A stretch of DNA of 64,000 bases from Serratia sp. PL17 (GTDB taxonomy: Bacteria > Pseudomonadota > Gammaproteobacteria > Enterobacterales > Enterobacteriaceae). A model generated the notes under the pieces. The model was not told where the DNA came from. It did not search any database and worked only from the letters and a program-made list of their open reading frames with translations. The translations under genes and the position numbers were made by a program. Shown piece after piece: positions 1 to 9,459 of this stretch. Each line of letters starts with the position of its first letter. Positions within the stretch are counted from its first letter, which is position 1. The stretch is from NCBI RefSeq assembly GCF_017832355.1, contig NZ_JAFIBY010000004.1:186001-250000 (forward strand). Reading direction: 5' to 3'.

Positions 1-118
1 GTATCCGTTGACAGGTACCCTGCTCAGCCCGGTGGTCGCGGGTGCCGCGATGGCGTTGTCTTCTATCACCGTCGTCAGTAACGCCAACCGGTTGCTGCGT
101 TTTAAACCCAAACGCTGA
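1..118 (+). CDS. copA: C-terminal end of copper-exporting P1B-type ATPase CopA (partial)
   Basis: Only the last 38 codons are in the window; the reading frame starts at base 2 and ends at the TGA at 116-118. The peptide ([20 protein letters not shown] and on to RLLRFKPKR) matches the last membrane helix and basic tail of enterobacterial CopA, which pumps Cu(I) from the cytoplasm to the periplasm. The [12 protein letters not shown] stretch is the conserved end of the copper-transporting ATPase membrane domain. The following ybaP and ybaK agree with the E. coli copA neighbourhood. Catalytic and metal-binding domains lie outside the window, so integrity of the gene cannot be judged. Confidence 0.9.
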   Translation, partial: YPLTGTLLSPVVAGAAMALSSITVVSNANRLLRFKPKR

Positions 119-124
119 ATGCCG

Positions 125-157
125 ACGGGGCGCAAATCACTGCGCCCCGTTTCCTTT
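125..157 (+). terminator. Rho-independent terminator of copA
   Basis: A perfect 10-bp inverted repeat (ACGGGGCGCA at 125-134 and its complement at 141-150) with a 6-nt loop is followed by TTCCTTT. It lies seven bases after the copA stop codon. Confidence 0.8.
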
Positions 158-278
158 GAGATAATTCCTTCACTCTTCAGGCTTTCTTGTATGCCGGTTA
201 GCGTTTAGCATGGGGAAAAGGTTACGCCCTTTCCCTTTCAAGCTGAAAGGCGAACAAGTTCTCCAGGAGTCACGTTGT

Positions 279-1082
279 ATGGGTCAACTGTTACGTCGTA
301 TCGCTGCCTTTTTCGGTCTGATTTCCCCCATGACCTACGCTTACCCGGCACTCGACATCCGCTTGCCTGGCGATCGCCAGTTCCATTTGGTCGGCAGTAT
401 TCATATGGGCACGGTGGATATGGCCCCGCTGCCCGCTAAACTGGCCGCGCGCCTCAAGCAAGCAGATGCCTTGATTGTTGAAGCCGATATCACCGACTCC
501 GCCTCTCCTTTTGACCACGTTGAACGGCAACCGGAACTTGAACAAAGACTCTCCGAACCCGAGTTCCAGCAGTTATTAACGCTATGCCAGGAATTGGGCA
601 CGGATGCAGAAGCATTCTCTACTCTGCCCGGCTGGCAAGTGGCGCTGATGATGCAGGCACGACAGGCTCAGCGGCTTGGCCTGCGTGCCGAGTACGGGGT
701 GGATTATCAGTTATTGCAGGCCGCCAGGGCGCAGCATAAAAAGGTGATCGAGTTAGAAGGTGCACAGCAACAGTTGGCGATGCTGGAACAGTTACCGGAA
801 GGCGGCATGGCGTTGTTGCGCGATACGTTGGAACACTGGCACACCAACGCCCGCCTGCTGCAAACCATGGTGAGTTGGTGGTTGGATGCAAAACCCAGAG
901 GCGCACTGGAAACCCTGCCCGCTACGTTCAGCGCGGGTTTGTATGATGTGTTGATGCATCGGCGCAATCGCGACTGGCGACAAAAACTGGAGAGATTGCC
1001 GGCGGGTAATTACGTGGTAGCGGTAGGTGCGCTGCATTTGTACGGCGAAGATAACCTGCCAGCGATGCTGCAAGCAGAGTAA
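279..1082 (+). CDS. ybaP: TraB/GumN-family protein YbaP
   Basis: This 267-residue protein matches E. coli YbaP along its whole length. The family (TraB/PrgY/GumN) is thought to be metalloprotease-like, but no substrate is known for YbaP. Signature motifs are visible: GSIHMG at residues 39-44 near the N-terminus and VGALHLYGE at about 249-257 near the C-terminus, each with a conserved histidine. The short N-terminal hydrophobic stretch (residues 8-22) could be a signal or anchor, but I would not insist on it. An in-frame ATG at 210 would add 23 residues; I prefer 279 because AGGAG at 265-269 is well spaced for it and E. coli YbaP begins at the same point. It lies between copA and ybaK as in E. 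coli. Confidence 0.88.
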   Translation: MGQLLRRIAAFFGLISPMTYAYPALDIRLPGDRQFHLVGSIHMGTVDMAPLPAKLAARLKQADALIVEADITDSASPFDHVERQPELEQRLSEPEFQQLLTLCQELGTDAEAFSTLPGWQVALMMQARQAQRLGLRAEYGVDYQLLQAARAQHKKVIELEGAQQQLAMLEQLPEGGMALLRDTLEHWHTNARLLQTMVSWWLDAKPRGALETLPATFSAGLYDVLMHRRNRDWRQKLERLPAGNYVVAVGALHLYGEDNLPAMLQAE

Positions 1083-1307
1083 AAAAGTGGCCAATATCGC
1101 TACTGGCCAGTCAAAGAGGAATTTCTTGTATTTTAGTTATACGCATAGCAACCGTGTTAACGGTTACAATAGACAGGGTAGCAACCTAGTGAACATATTG
1201 GCAACCCGCTTTACGTAACAGTCTCTCAGGTTGCTGTTACCGTTATATTTTTGTAATTTTGTTGCCTCGCCTTACAACTTCCCCTCAGGGGGAAAGAGGA
1301 AAATACC

Positions 1308-1787
1308 ATGACGCCCGCAGTGATCCTGCTTGAGAAACAAAAGGTCGCATTTACCCTTCATCCGTACCATCACGACAGTGCAGAAACCCATTTCGGCGAT
1401 GAAGCAGTACAGAAGCTTGGGCTGGATGCCGACCGCGTCTATAAAACGCTGCTGGTAGCACTGAATGGCGATGCCAAGCACCTGGCCGTCGCGGTTACCC
1501 CGGTCGCCACTCAATTAGATCTGAAAAAGGTCGCCCGTGCGCTGGGTGCGAAGAAAGCTGAAATGGCCGATCCGCTGTTGGCTCAGCGTGTTACAGGTTA
1601 TTTGGTGGGGGGCATCAGCCCACTGGGGCAGAAAAAACGGCTGCCGACGGTAATCGACAGCCCTGCGCAGCAGTTCGCCACCATTTACGTCTCTGGCGGC
1701 AAACGCGGGTTGGATATCGAGCTAGCCGCAGAAGACCTGTGCCGATTACTTTCAGGTAGCTTCGCCGATATCGCCAAACGCGACTGA
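1308..1787 (+). CDS. ybaK: Cys-tRNA(Pro)/Cys-tRNA(Cys) deacylase YbaK
   Basis: A 159-residue YbaK/ProX-type trans-editing enzyme. In bacteria this family hydrolyses Cys-tRNA(Pro), which prolyl-tRNA synthetase makes by mistake, and so protects proline codons from cysteine. The length equals E. coli YbaK, and the family core is seen in KVYKTLLV-like ([10 protein letters not shown]), [14 protein letters not shown] and [12 protein letters not shown] segments; the conserved lysine of YKTL is present. A purine-rich ribosome binding site (GGGGAAAGAGGA, 1288-1299) precedes the ATG. The gene is followed by a strong stem-loop and then by convergent ushA. Confidence 0.93.
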   Translation: MTPAVILLEKQKVAFTLHPYHHDSAETHFGDEAVQKLGLDADRVYKTLLVALNGDAKHLAVAVTPVATQLDLKKVARALGAKKAEMADPLLAQRVTGYLVGGISPLGQKKRLPTVIDSPAQQFATIYVSGGKRGLDIELAAEDLCRLLSGSFADIAKRD

Positions 1788-1826
1788 ACAGCCGGGAACA
1801 TCTGCCCCCAGCCCCCCGTGTAAGTC

Positions 1827-1858
1827 CCCCGTCTCATAGATATAACGATGAGACGGGG
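1827..1858. terminator. Stem-loop between convergent ybaK and ushA
   Basis: A perfect 10-bp inverted repeat (CCCCGTCTCA at 1827-1836, complement at 1849-1858) with a 12-nt loop lies between the two converging stop codons. There is no T-tract on either side, so it may act as an RNA-stabilising hairpin or as a weak terminator. Confidence 0.6.
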
Positions 1859-1908
1859 CGAGCGGGCACAGCCACCGAAAAGACAACGTTGACGATGAAG
1901 GGTAAAAC

Positions 1909-3564
1909 TTACTGATAGACGATCTCACCCTTCGGCTCATACGCCGCCGCATCCAGCGGTGAGTGCTTCTCGATATATTGCTTCAGCACTTCAGCATCGA
2001 TAAAACCGGTATTAACATAGCTCGGCAGGGTATCCAGCTTCGGATAGCCATCACCGCCCAACGCATTGAAGTTCAGGGTCGCCATGCGGTACGTTTTATC
2101 AGCCTGTAGCGGCTCACCGTTGATTTTGACATTGCTGACGCCCTGTTGGCCGTCCGCCGTCAAGCTGACATTGGCAAACTGCGCGTAGGCCCCGGAATCC
2201 ACTTTCATATTGGCCACTACCGCCAGGTATTTCACTACGTCGCTGCCTTTCATCTCGACGTAGACCAACGTATTGCCAAATGGCTGTACCTTAAGCACGT
2301 TCTTGTAGGTAATGTCGCCCCCCTCAATCGAGTCACGTACACCACCCCCACTCATCACCGCAAAGTCAGCTTCGGCACGTTCCATTTGCGCAGCCAGCAG
2401 CACGCGCGCCAGATTGGTCTGTACGAAACGCACCTTGCTGCGATCGCCCTCCAACTTTCCGTTCACGCTGCCAATTTTCACGTCCAGTTGTGCCTTGCCC
2501 TTCTCCTGGAACGGCGTCAGCAGCTTCATCATCGACGGATCTTCTGCGATCTGCTGGGTGTAATACACGCGTTCACTGGTACCGTCGGCTTTCTCTACCT
2601 TTTTCTTCAGGTTGACCGGGATCAGTTGATAATGCATCAGCTTCAGCTCGCCGTTACGGAACTGGAAATCGGCGCGGCCCACATACTTACCCCACTCATG
2701 CGCCTGCACGATCCAGGTGCCGTTCTGACGATCCGGCGAGCACGACGTGCCCGGCACATAATCCACCTGCTTGTGGTTCTCACTGGCCATGCAGACAGGA
2801 TCCTGCGAGTGACCACCGACAATCATGTCCAGATAGCCGGCAGGCAGGCTGCGCGCCATTTCCACGTCGCCAGGCGCGTTGGAACCGTGCTGGCCGTCAT
2901 CATAATGCCCCATATGGGTCGCAGCGATAATCACGTCCGGCTTTTCGTCCTTACGCAATTGCTCGACCACCTGTTTGGCTTCCTGCGCTGGCACGCGGAA
3001 CTCGATGTCGGTGAAATATTCCGGGTTACCAATCTTGGCTGTATCATCGGTCGTCAGACCGATAACTGCGATCTTGATGCCCTGCTTATCAAATAAGGCA
3101 TAGGGTTTAAATAAGCGTTGCTGGGTGCTTTTCTGATAAATGTTGGCCGACAACAGCGGGAAGGTCGCCCATTTTTCTTGTTGGCGCAATACGCTGAGTG
3201 GATTGTCGAATTCATGGTTGCCAATCGCCATCGCATCGTAGCCCACCAGATTCATGCCGCGAAAGTCCGGCTCGGCATCTTGCAGGTCTGACTCAGGTAC
3301 ACCGGTATTGATATCACCGCCCGACAGCAGTAGTAGACTCCCGCCTTTGGCTGCAACATCCTGGCGGATGCTGTCGACCAACGTCTTCTGCGCGCCCAAG
3401 CCATACTCACCGTGATCGTTCTGCCAAAAATGACCGTGGTGATCGTTGGTGTGCAAAATGGTGATGTCGTAGGTCTTATCCTTTTCCCAGGCGCTGGCGG
3501 CTCCCGACAGGAAAGTCAGGGACACAGCCAAGGCGCATGCGGTGGTCTTGAACGAAAAGCGCAT
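1909..3564 (-). CDS. ushA: Periplasmic UDP-sugar hydrolase / 5'-nucleotidase UshA
   Basis: A 551-residue secreted metallophosphoesterase that degrades UDP-sugars and nucleotides in the periplasm so that nucleosides can be salvaged. An N-terminal signal peptide ends in GAASA, with probable cleavage after residue 25. The first metal motif ILHTNDHHGHF (residues 36-46; D41, H43), a GNHEFD motif and the GGHSQ motif belong to the dimetal N-terminal domain; the C-terminal 5-nucleotidase domain carries the substrate-binding FNALGGDGYP segment. An in-frame ATG 23 codons upstream is rejected because the shorter start has GGAG before it and gives a clean signal peptide. It diverges from fsr, as in E. 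coli. Confidence 0.95.
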   Translation of the reverse strand: MRFSFKTTACALAVSLTFLSGAASAWEKDKTYDITILHTNDHHGHFWQNDHGEYGLGAQKTLVDSIRQDVAAKGGSLLLLSGGDINTGVPESDLQDAEPDFRGMNLVGYDAMAIGNHEFDNPLSVLRQQEKWATFPLLSANIYQKSTQQRLFKPYALFDKQGIKIAVIGLTTDDTAKIGNPEYFTDIEFRVPAQEAKQVVEQLRKDEKPDVIIAATHMGHYDDGQHGSNAPGDVEMARSLPAGYLDMIVGGHSQDPVCMASENHKQVDYVPGTSCSPDRQNGTWIVQAHEWGKYVGRADFQFRNGELKLMHYQLIPVNLKKKVEKADGTSERVYYTQQIAEDPSMMKLLTPFQEKGKAQLDVKIGSVNGKLEGDRSKVRFVQTNLARVLLAAQMERAEADFAVMSGGGVRDSIEGGDITYKNVLKVQPFGNTLVYVEMKGSDVVKYLAVVANMKVDSGAYAQFANVSLTADGQQGVSNVKINGEPLQADKTYRMATLNFNALGGDGYPKLDTLPSYVNTGFIDAEVLKQYIEKHSPLDAAAYEPKGEIVYQ

Positions 3565-3744
3565 GGCGGAACTCCATATGATTATTAACTGTTTTTTTGA
3601 GATGGACGAAAGTGTAGCGCGAAACGAAGGCAACTAATTTCAATTTTTTGAGATGTGCGTCAAATTATGTCGGATATGGCAAATATTGACCAACTTGCTA
3701 AGATATCTGCTCTGTCCTCTAAAACTTACCAGGCTAATAATAAA

Positions 3745-4965
3745 ATGACCGACCGTAGCGATACTGCCATGCCACCGGCCAAAGGCAGCGCGGTTAAAGG
3801 GACTGCATTCTCGATTCTTGGTGCCATCAGCGTCTCTCACCTGCTTAACGATATGATTCAATCGCTGATCCTGGCGATTTACCCGATTCTGCAAGCCGAC
3901 TTCAGCCTCAGTTTCGTACAGATAGGTATGATTACGCTGACCTATCAGCTAACAGCGTCTTTATTGCAACCCCTGATTGGCTACTACACGGATAAGCATC
4001 CGCAGCCGTATTCGCTGCCGATCGGCATGGGCTTTACCCTGTGCGGGTTACTGTTGCTGTCTGTCGCCAATACCTTCCCGCTGGTTCTGCTGGCAGCGGC
4101 ACTGGTTGGCACCGGCTCTTCGGTGTTCCACCCGGAGTCCTCTCGCGTAGCACGCATGGCTTCCGGTGGTCGACATGGCCTGGCGCAGTCGCTGTTCCAG
4201 GTTGGCGGTAACTTTGGCAGTTCCCTTGGGCCACTGCTGGCAGCGTTGATTATCGCGCCTTATGGCAAGGGTAACGTCGCCTGGTTTTCATTAGCGGCAC
4301 TGTTGGCTATCGTCGTGTTATTGCAGGTCAGCAAATGGTACCAGCTGCAGCATCGGGCAACAAAAGGTCAGCCTAAAACGGCCTCTTCAGTGAAACAGCT
4401 GCCAAAACGTACCGTTACCTATGCCATTGGCATTCTGCTGATACTGATTTTCTCCAAATACTTCTACCTGGCGAGCATAAGCAGCTATTACACCTTTTAT
4501 TTGATGCATAAGTTCGGTGTTTCAGTGCAAAATGCCCAGTTCCATTTATTTGCATTCCTCTTCGCCGTGGCGGCAGGAACCATTATTGGCGGCCCTATAG
4601 GTGACAAGATAGGAAGAAAACGGGTCATTTGGGGCTCAATCCTCGGCGCAGCCCCCTTCACACTTGTTTTACCCTACGCATCACTCTATTGGACCGGCAT
4701 TTTGACGGTGTTTATAGGAGTAATCCTCGCGTCAGCGTTCTCCGCCATTCTGGTTTATGCCCAAGAGCTTATTCCGGGTAAAGTCGGCATGGTTTCCGGT
4801 TTATTCTTCGGCTTTGCCTTTGGTATGGGCGGGTTAGGTGCGGCAGTTCTTGGTTATGTCGCAGATTTGACCAGCATCGAGTTAGTCTATCAAATATGTG
4901 CTTTCCTGCCGTTAATCGGCATTATCACTGCGTTACTGCCCAATATCGACCATAACTCGCAATAA
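3745..4965 (+). CDS. fsr: Fosmidomycin resistance MFS exporter Fsr
   Basis: A 406-residue major facilitator transporter, the same length as E. coli Fsr and closely similar throughout, for example the LNDMIQSLILAIYP and HPESSRVARMASGGRHGLAQ segments. It exports fosmidomycin when overexpressed; its natural substrate is unclear. Twelve hydrophobic segments and the MFS loop motif GDKIGRKRVIWGS are visible. I chose the ATG at 3745 because it matches the E. coli start; two upstream in-frame ATGs (3655, 3667) have no ribosome binding site and would add an unrelated extension. The 180-bp gap to ushA must hold both promoters. Confidence 0.92.
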   Translation: MTDRSDTAMPPAKGSAVKGTAFSILGAISVSHLLNDMIQSLILAIYPILQADFSLSFVQIGMITLTYQLTASLLQPLIGYYTDKHPQPYSLPIGMGFTLCGLLLLSVANTFPLVLLAAALVGTGSSVFHPESSRVARMASGGRHGLAQSLFQVGGNFGSSLGPLLAALIIAPYGKGNVAWFSLAALLAIVVLLQVSKWYQLQHRATKGQPKTASSVKQLPKRTVTYAIGILLILIFSKYFYLASISSYYTFYLMHKFGVSVQNAQFHLFAFLFAVAAGTIIGGPIGDKIGRKRVIWGSILGAAPFTLVLPYASLYWTGILTVFIGVILASAFSAILVYAQELIPGKVGMVSGLFFGFAFGMGGLGAAVLGYVADLTSIELVYQICAFLPLIGIITALLPNIDHNSQ

Positions 4966-4978
4966 CCCTGCTTTAACA

Positions 4979-5010
4979 CCGGTTGAATGCTGCCATTCAA
5001 CCGGGTCTTC
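4979..5010 (+). terminator. Rho-independent terminator of fsr
   Basis: A perfect 11-bp stem (CCGGTTGAATG at 4979-4989 and complement at 4994-5004) with a CTGC loop is followed by GTCTTCCTC. The T-tract is imperfect. Confidence 0.7.
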
Positions 5011-5210
5011 CTCAACACAAATCCATGTTATTTGACTTATTAAGTGTTAAATCCCCTCATTGGCTAGTAAAAGACGGAATCCTCTGCTTTTTCACAAAAT
5101 AGCTCAATTTAGCTAAGCGCAACGCGAAAAAATGCAATAAACTAAATGTATCTTTTCGTAACTTTGTTGCGTTTCCCCTCTGCTGCCATGCATAGCTAGA
5201 AGGAGTCTGG

Positions 5211-6902
5211 ATGCATAATTCAACACCGTTAATCACCACCATTGTCGGAGGGTTAGTACTCGCCTTCCTCCTCGGTATGCTGGCGAATCGCCTGCGCATC
5301 TCCCCGCTGGTGGGGTACCTTGCCGCAGGTGTGCTCGCTGGCCCTTTTACCCCCGGTTTTGTTGCCGACACCTCGCTGGCACCGGAACTCGCGGAAATCG
5401 GCGTGATTCTGTTGATGTTCGGTGTTGGCCTCCATTTCTCTCTTAAAGACCTCCTCGCAGTAAAACATATTGCCATTCCCGGTGCCGTGGCACAGATTGC
5501 CGTCGCCACCTTGCTGGGTATGGGATTGTCGAAGCTGTTGGGCTGGGATTTGATTTCCGGTCTGGTGTTTGGTCTCTGTCTGTCCACAGCCAGTACCGTG
5601 GTGCTACTGCGGGCACTGGAGGAACGCCAGTTGATCGATAGCCAACGCGGGCAAATCGCCATCGGCTGGCTGATCGTCGAAGATCTGGCGATGGTGCTGA
5701 CGCTGGTGTTACTGCCCGCGTTCGGCAATATGCTGGGCAATAACAACGCCAGCAGCGGCCAGTTGCTGATTGAACTGGCAATGACCATTGGTAAAGTTAT
5801 CGCCTTTATCGCGCTGATGATTGTGGTTGGCCGTCGCCTGGTGCCGTGGATCCTGGCGAAAACCGCAAGTACCGGCTCCCGCGAGCTGTTTACCCTGGCC
5901 GTATTGGCGTTGGCACTCGGCATTGCCTATGGCGCAGTGAAACTGTTCGACGTTTCATTTGCACTGGGGGCATTCTTTGCCGGTATGGTGCTAAATGAGT
6001 CGGAGCTGAGCCATCGAGCGGCCCACGACACCTTACCGCTGCGCGATGCCTTTGCCGTCCTGTTCTTTGTGTCGGTCGGCATGCTGTTTGATCCAATGAT
6101 TTTGATCAACGAGCCTCTGGCGGTATTGGCAACGCTGGCAATTATCGTGTTCGGTAAATCACTAGCAGCCTTCCTGCTGGTGAAAATGTTCGGTCACTCC
6201 AAACGCACTGCGCTGACCATCTCTGCCAGCCTCGCACAAATCGGTGAGTTCGCCTTCATTCTGGCTGGCCTTGGGATCACGCTGGGCATGATGTCAGAAC
6301 ACGGTCGTAATTTGGTGCTGGCCGGGGCCATCTTGTCGATTATGTTGAATCCGTTGCTGTTCACGCTACTCGAGCGTTATCTGGCCAAAACCGAAACCAT
6401 CGAAGATCAGATACTGGAAGAAGCGGTAGAAGAAGAGAAGCAGATCCCGGTGGATATGTGCAACCACGCGCTAGTGGTGGGCTATGGCCGTGTTGGCAGC
6501 CTGCTGGGGGCCAAATTAGCCGAAGCGGGCATTCCGCTGGTGGTGATCGAGAATTCGCGCCCACGGGTTGAGGCACTCCGTGAACAAGGCATCAAAACGG
6601 TGCTGGGTAATGCCGCCAATCCAGAAATTATGGATCTGGCACGGCTCGACTGCGCACGTTGGTTATTGCTGACCATACCTAATGGTTACGAGGCCGGTGA
6701 AATCGTGGCCTCTGCGCGGACCAAACGGCCAAACATCGAAATTATCGCCCGTGCGCACTACGATGATGAAGTCGCGTATATCTCCGATCGCGGCGCAAAT
6801 CAGGTGGTGATGGGTGAGCGGGAAATTGCCAACAGCATGCTGAATATCCTCAAGTTGGATACACTGACCGAAGAAGAGAAAATGGGCGGCTGTCCGATCT
6901 GA
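5211..6902 (+). CDS. ybaL: KefB/KefC-like cation:proton antiporter YbaL
   Basis: A 563-residue CPA2-family inner-membrane antiporter with a C-terminal nucleotide-binding domain, matching E. coli YbaL. The membrane part (about residues 1-385) has some dozen hydrophobic segments. A charged linker (about 390-412, rich in Glu) leads to a TrkA-N/RCK Rossmann domain with the dinucleotide-binding motif GYGRVGS at residues 424-430. The family exchanges K+ or Na+ for protons under ligand control, but the ligand of YbaL is not established. AGAAGGAG lies just before the start. It converges with gsk across a shared terminator, as in E. coli. Confidence 0.92.
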   Translation: MHNSTPLITTIVGGLVLAFLLGMLANRLRISPLVGYLAAGVLAGPFTPGFVADTSLAPELAEIGVILLMFGVGLHFSLKDLLAVKHIAIPGAVAQIAVATLLGMGLSKLLGWDLISGLVFGLCLSTASTVVLLRALEERQLIDSQRGQIAIGWLIVEDLAMVLTLVLLPAFGNMLGNNNASSGQLLIELAMTIGKVIAFIALMIVVGRRLVPWILAKTASTGSRELFTLAVLALALGIAYGAVKLFDVSFALGAFFAGMVLNESELSHRAAHDTLPLRDAFAVLFFVSVGMLFDPMILINEPLAVLATLAIIVFGKSLAAFLLVKMFGHSKRTALTISASLAQIGEFAFILAGLGITLGMMSEHGRNLVLAGAILSIMLNPLLFTLLERYLAKTETIEDQILEEAVEEEKQIPVDMCNHALVVGYGRVGSLLGAKLAEAGIPLVVIENSRPRVEALREQGIKTVLGNAANPEIMDLARLDCARWLLLTIPNGYEAGEIVASARTKRPNIEIIARAHYDDEVAYISDRGANQVVMGEREIANSMLNILKLDTLTEEEKMGGCPI

Positions 6903-6923
6903 TGTGACGGGTCATCGAGATAA

Positions 6924-6956
6924 AAAAGGTCCGGCATGCCGGACCTTTTGCTTTTT
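6924..6956. terminator. Bidirectional terminator between ybaL and gsk
   Basis: A long perfect palindrome (AAAAGGTCCGG, GCATGC-containing tip, CCGGACCTTTT) is flanked by T-tracts on both strands. The distal T-tract overlaps the gsk stop codon. Confidence 0.92.
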
Positions 6957-8259
6957 ACCGTTCCCAGTAAGACTCTTCCAGGCTATCTTCCCGCTCTGGC
7001 AAGCCACGCGTCAAACGTGGTGAGTGCTGGTTCAGCACCTGATAACTGACACGGTTAGCGTATTTACACACCTGCGCCAACGAAGAGTAGGTCAGATAAC
7101 TGCGAACGTGCTTGCTGGAGTTAGGCACGTTATTACGGTGGTAACCGTTGGCCGCGATATCATGCAGCAGTGCCGACAAGGCCCCATCACCGGCACCGTT
7201 GGTGTTCATGATTTTCTCAGGCCCGCCCATGTATGGCGCGATATGCGAATAGATGCGGAACGGATTTTCACAGCTTTCCCGGCGCATGGCACGGCTGAAC
7301 TCATAGCGGTTGAATTCGGCAATATGCCCCGGCAACAGCGGATGCTGGGTCTCCCGCTTATTGGACTCTTCGGTGTAACCCGCCATATACAAGCCATTTG
7401 GCCCCGCGGTGCACAGCACCAGATCCACCCATTCAAGCGCCATGTCAGAAGCGGTGAGTGGATCGCTCAACCCGGTCAACTCCAACGCTTCATCTTCGTT
7501 CATCGCCAGAATTGAGACGTGTTCTTTTAGGAAATCACGCCACCACTGTGGATTGTCGGCAATGACATACTTGGTTCCCAGCGTCAGTACGACGGGTACA
7601 TCGTGCTTTTTGGCAAATTCGATCGCCTGCATGGTGGCAGCAGGCATCGGCTCACCTTCCTTGCAACGCACCAGGTAAGATGTCAGCACTAGCGCAGAAG
7701 CCCCGGCAATCACCTCTTCCTTCACGCTTTCCGGTCGCAGTTGATTCATCTGCCCAGGGCTGATAGCAAAGGTACGCTCACCGCTTTCGCTAATCAGCGT
7801 AAAGCAGCGGCCAATGGCACCGTCAACCGCCTGCAGGTGGTTAAGATCGGTACGGCTGGAGGTGTTGCACAGATAGCGATAGGCATAGCTGCCGATCTTG
7901 ATGTTGCTGCACATCACGCCGAGCAGGACCGAACGGTCATCTGCCAGTACCGAATAGTTGTGCAGCGTATTGCCGATGGTGCCGCCGGCAAATTGATGGG
8001 TGATCAGATTATTGTCGAGCAATTCCTGATACAGCGCTTCGGCGACGTCATCCTCAATCACCAGAGAGTGCCCCAGGCTCAGGCCATAGCGCTGGACGAA
8101 AGTGTCATCCACTTTTGCCTCAATATCCACCAGCGTCTGGTCGATACCGACGACATAAGAGGTGCTGATTTCATTTTCAGGTTGAACCTGCTGTAAAAGC
8201 GGATCGCGGGCGTTCACCGGAAAATAGTGTTTGGACTTACGTTTACCAGGAAATTTCAT
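6955..8259 (-). CDS. gsk: Inosine-guanosine kinase
   Basis: A 434-residue PfkB/ribokinase-type kinase that phosphorylates guanosine and inosine to GMP and IMP in purine salvage. It is almost identical in layout to E. coli Gsk, starting MKFPGKRKSKHYFPVNARDP and ending LPEREDSLEESYW. The catalytic motif NTNGAGDGA is at residues 352-360, with the expected base D358. The protein has no signal or membrane segment. With apt, adk and ade in this window it forms part of a loose purine-salvage neighbourhood. The TAA stop lies directly against the shared terminator. Confidence 0.97.
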   Translation of the reverse strand: MKFPGKRKSKHYFPVNARDPLLQQVQPENEISTSYVVGIDQTLVDIEAKVDDTFVQRYGLSLGHSLVIEDDVAEALYQELLDNNLITHQFAGGTIGNTLHNYSVLADDRSVLLGVMCSNIKIGSYAYRYLCNTSSRTDLNHLQAVDGAIGRCFTLISESGERTFAISPGQMNQLRPESVKEEVIAGASALVLTSYLVRCKEGEPMPAATMQAIEFAKKHDVPVVLTLGTKYVIADNPQWWRDFLKEHVSILAMNEDEALELTGLSDPLTASDMALEWVDLVLCTAGPNGLYMAGYTEESNKRETQHPLLPGHIAEFNRYEFSRAMRRESCENPFRIYSHIAPYMGGPEKIMNTNGAGDGALSALLHDIAANGYHRNNVPNSSKHVRSYLTYSSLAQVCKYANRVSYQVLNQHSPRLTRGLPEREDSLEESYWER

Positions 8260-8350
8260 TTAATTGGCGGCAGTGGCAGTTAACAGGCAGAGAATGTTAG
8301 CACATTCCTGCCCGATTGATGATGGCTGTCACCATTTTGCGCATTGAGGA

Positions 8351-9313
8351 TCAGAAGCGCTGTGCCACCAGTTGCTGCATCATATCAATATGCGCCGGAT
8401 CGTCGTTCAGCGCAGAGATATACTCGAACTTCTCACCGCCGGCATGAAGGAAGATCTCGCGGTTTTGTTCCTTGATCTCCTCCAGCGTTTCCAGACAGTC
8501 CGCCGAGAAACCGGGGCAGATAAGCTGAATATGCTTAACGCCCTGCGCGGGTAAGCTCTTGAGCGTTTCATCGGTATAAGGCGTCAACCAGGGCTCGCGA
8601 CCAAAGCGCGACTGGTAGGTCATCATTACCCGATCCGGCGCCAGCGGTAAGGTGGCCGTCAGCGCGCGCAAAGTGTCTTCGCAACGCTGCGGGTAATCGT
8701 CGCCCAGGCGCGCATAGCGCTTGGGAATACCGTGAAACGACAACACTAAACGATCCGGTTGACCATGCTCGGCGAACGAGCGTTCGACGCTTTCACGCAA
8801 AGCAGAAATGTAGGCCGGGTGTTCGGCATAGTCGCGGATAAAGCTGATCGACGGCAGGCGACGGTATCCCTTCAATATGCGGGCCACGCCGTCCCATACC
8901 GCTGCACTGGTGGAACAGGAGTATTGCGGGTATAACGGCAGCACCACCAGATTGGTTACCCCCTGCGCCAACAGCTTGTCTATCGACTCCCCAAGGCTCG
9001 GTGAGCCGTAGCTCATGCCCAATTCAACCGGCGTATTTGGCATACGAGCGGCCAGCGCACGCTGCTGACGACGGCTGTAGACCAGCAATGGCGAGCCTTC
9101 GTCCATCCAGACCGACTTATACAGCTTTGCCACCCGCGGCGAACGGATTGGCAGGATCGCACCGTTGAGGATCGGCCACCAGATCAGTGGGGCGGTATCC
9201 ACAACGCGGTCGTCACTGAGGAATTCCTTCAGATAGCGTTTTACCGCCGACGAGGTCGGAGCATCCGGCGTGCCCAGGTTCACCAGCAATACCCCGTGTT
9301 TCTCTTGCTTCAT
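8351..9313 (-). CDS. hemH: Ferrochelatase
   Basis: A 320-residue enzyme that inserts Fe(II) into protoporphyrin IX, the last step of haem synthesis, at the inner face of the cytoplasmic membrane. The conserved [10 protein letters not shown] (127-136), catalytic-site SFHGIPKRY with H194, and the C-terminal [13 protein letters not shown] with E275 are all present; the numbering equals that of E. coli HemH. In E. coli hemH follows adk directly; here the glycerate genes lie between them, so hemH probably has its own promoter in the 146 bp after the glycerate kinase gene or is read through from it. It lies 91 bp upstream of gsk on the same strand. Confidence 0.97.
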   Translation of the reverse strand: MKQEKHGVLLVNLGTPDAPTSSAVKRYLKEFLSDDRVVDTAPLIWWPILNGAILPIRSPRVAKLYKSVWMDEGSPLLVYSRRQQRALAARMPNTPVELGMSYGSPSLGESIDKLLAQGVTNLVVLPLYPQYSCSTSAAVWDGVARILKGYRRLPSISFIRDYAEHPAYISALRESVERSFAEHGQPDRLVLSFHGIPKRYARLGDDYPQRCEDTLRALTATLPLAPDRVMMTYQSRFGREPWLTPYTDETLKSLPAQGVKHIQLICPGFSADCLETLEEIKEQNREIFLHAGGEKFEYISALNDDPAHIDMMQQLVAQRF

Positions 9314-9340
9314 CTCAGTTCCCCTTGATTCCTTGCAAGC

Positions 9341-9368
9341 TAACCCCCCGTTCTGGGTCAGGGGGTTA
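9341..9368 (-). other. Stem-loop between glycerate kinase gene and hemH
   Basis: TAACCCCC at 9341-9348 is perfectly complementary to GGGGGTTA at 9361-9368, giving an 8-bp stem with a 12-nt loop. No T-tract follows on the minus strand, so termination of the glycerate operon is possible but not shown. Confidence 0.4.
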
Positions 9369-9459
9369 ACGTCGATTAATGGCGCCTATTGTAACGGAAA
9401 AGCGCCTCGTCGGAACCGATATCAGCAACAGGCGTTGCCCATGATAAAGGGAATGGCAG

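Noticed and set aside
1083-1130. TGGCCA repeats after ybaP as a terminator
   Set aside because: The 6-bp repeats TGGCCA could pair, but the stem is short and no T-tract follows.
2146-3096. A 316-codon open frame antisense to ushA
   Set aside because: It is His- and Arg-rich and composition-biased, as expected from the reverse of a GC-rich coding frame; no start signal is visible.
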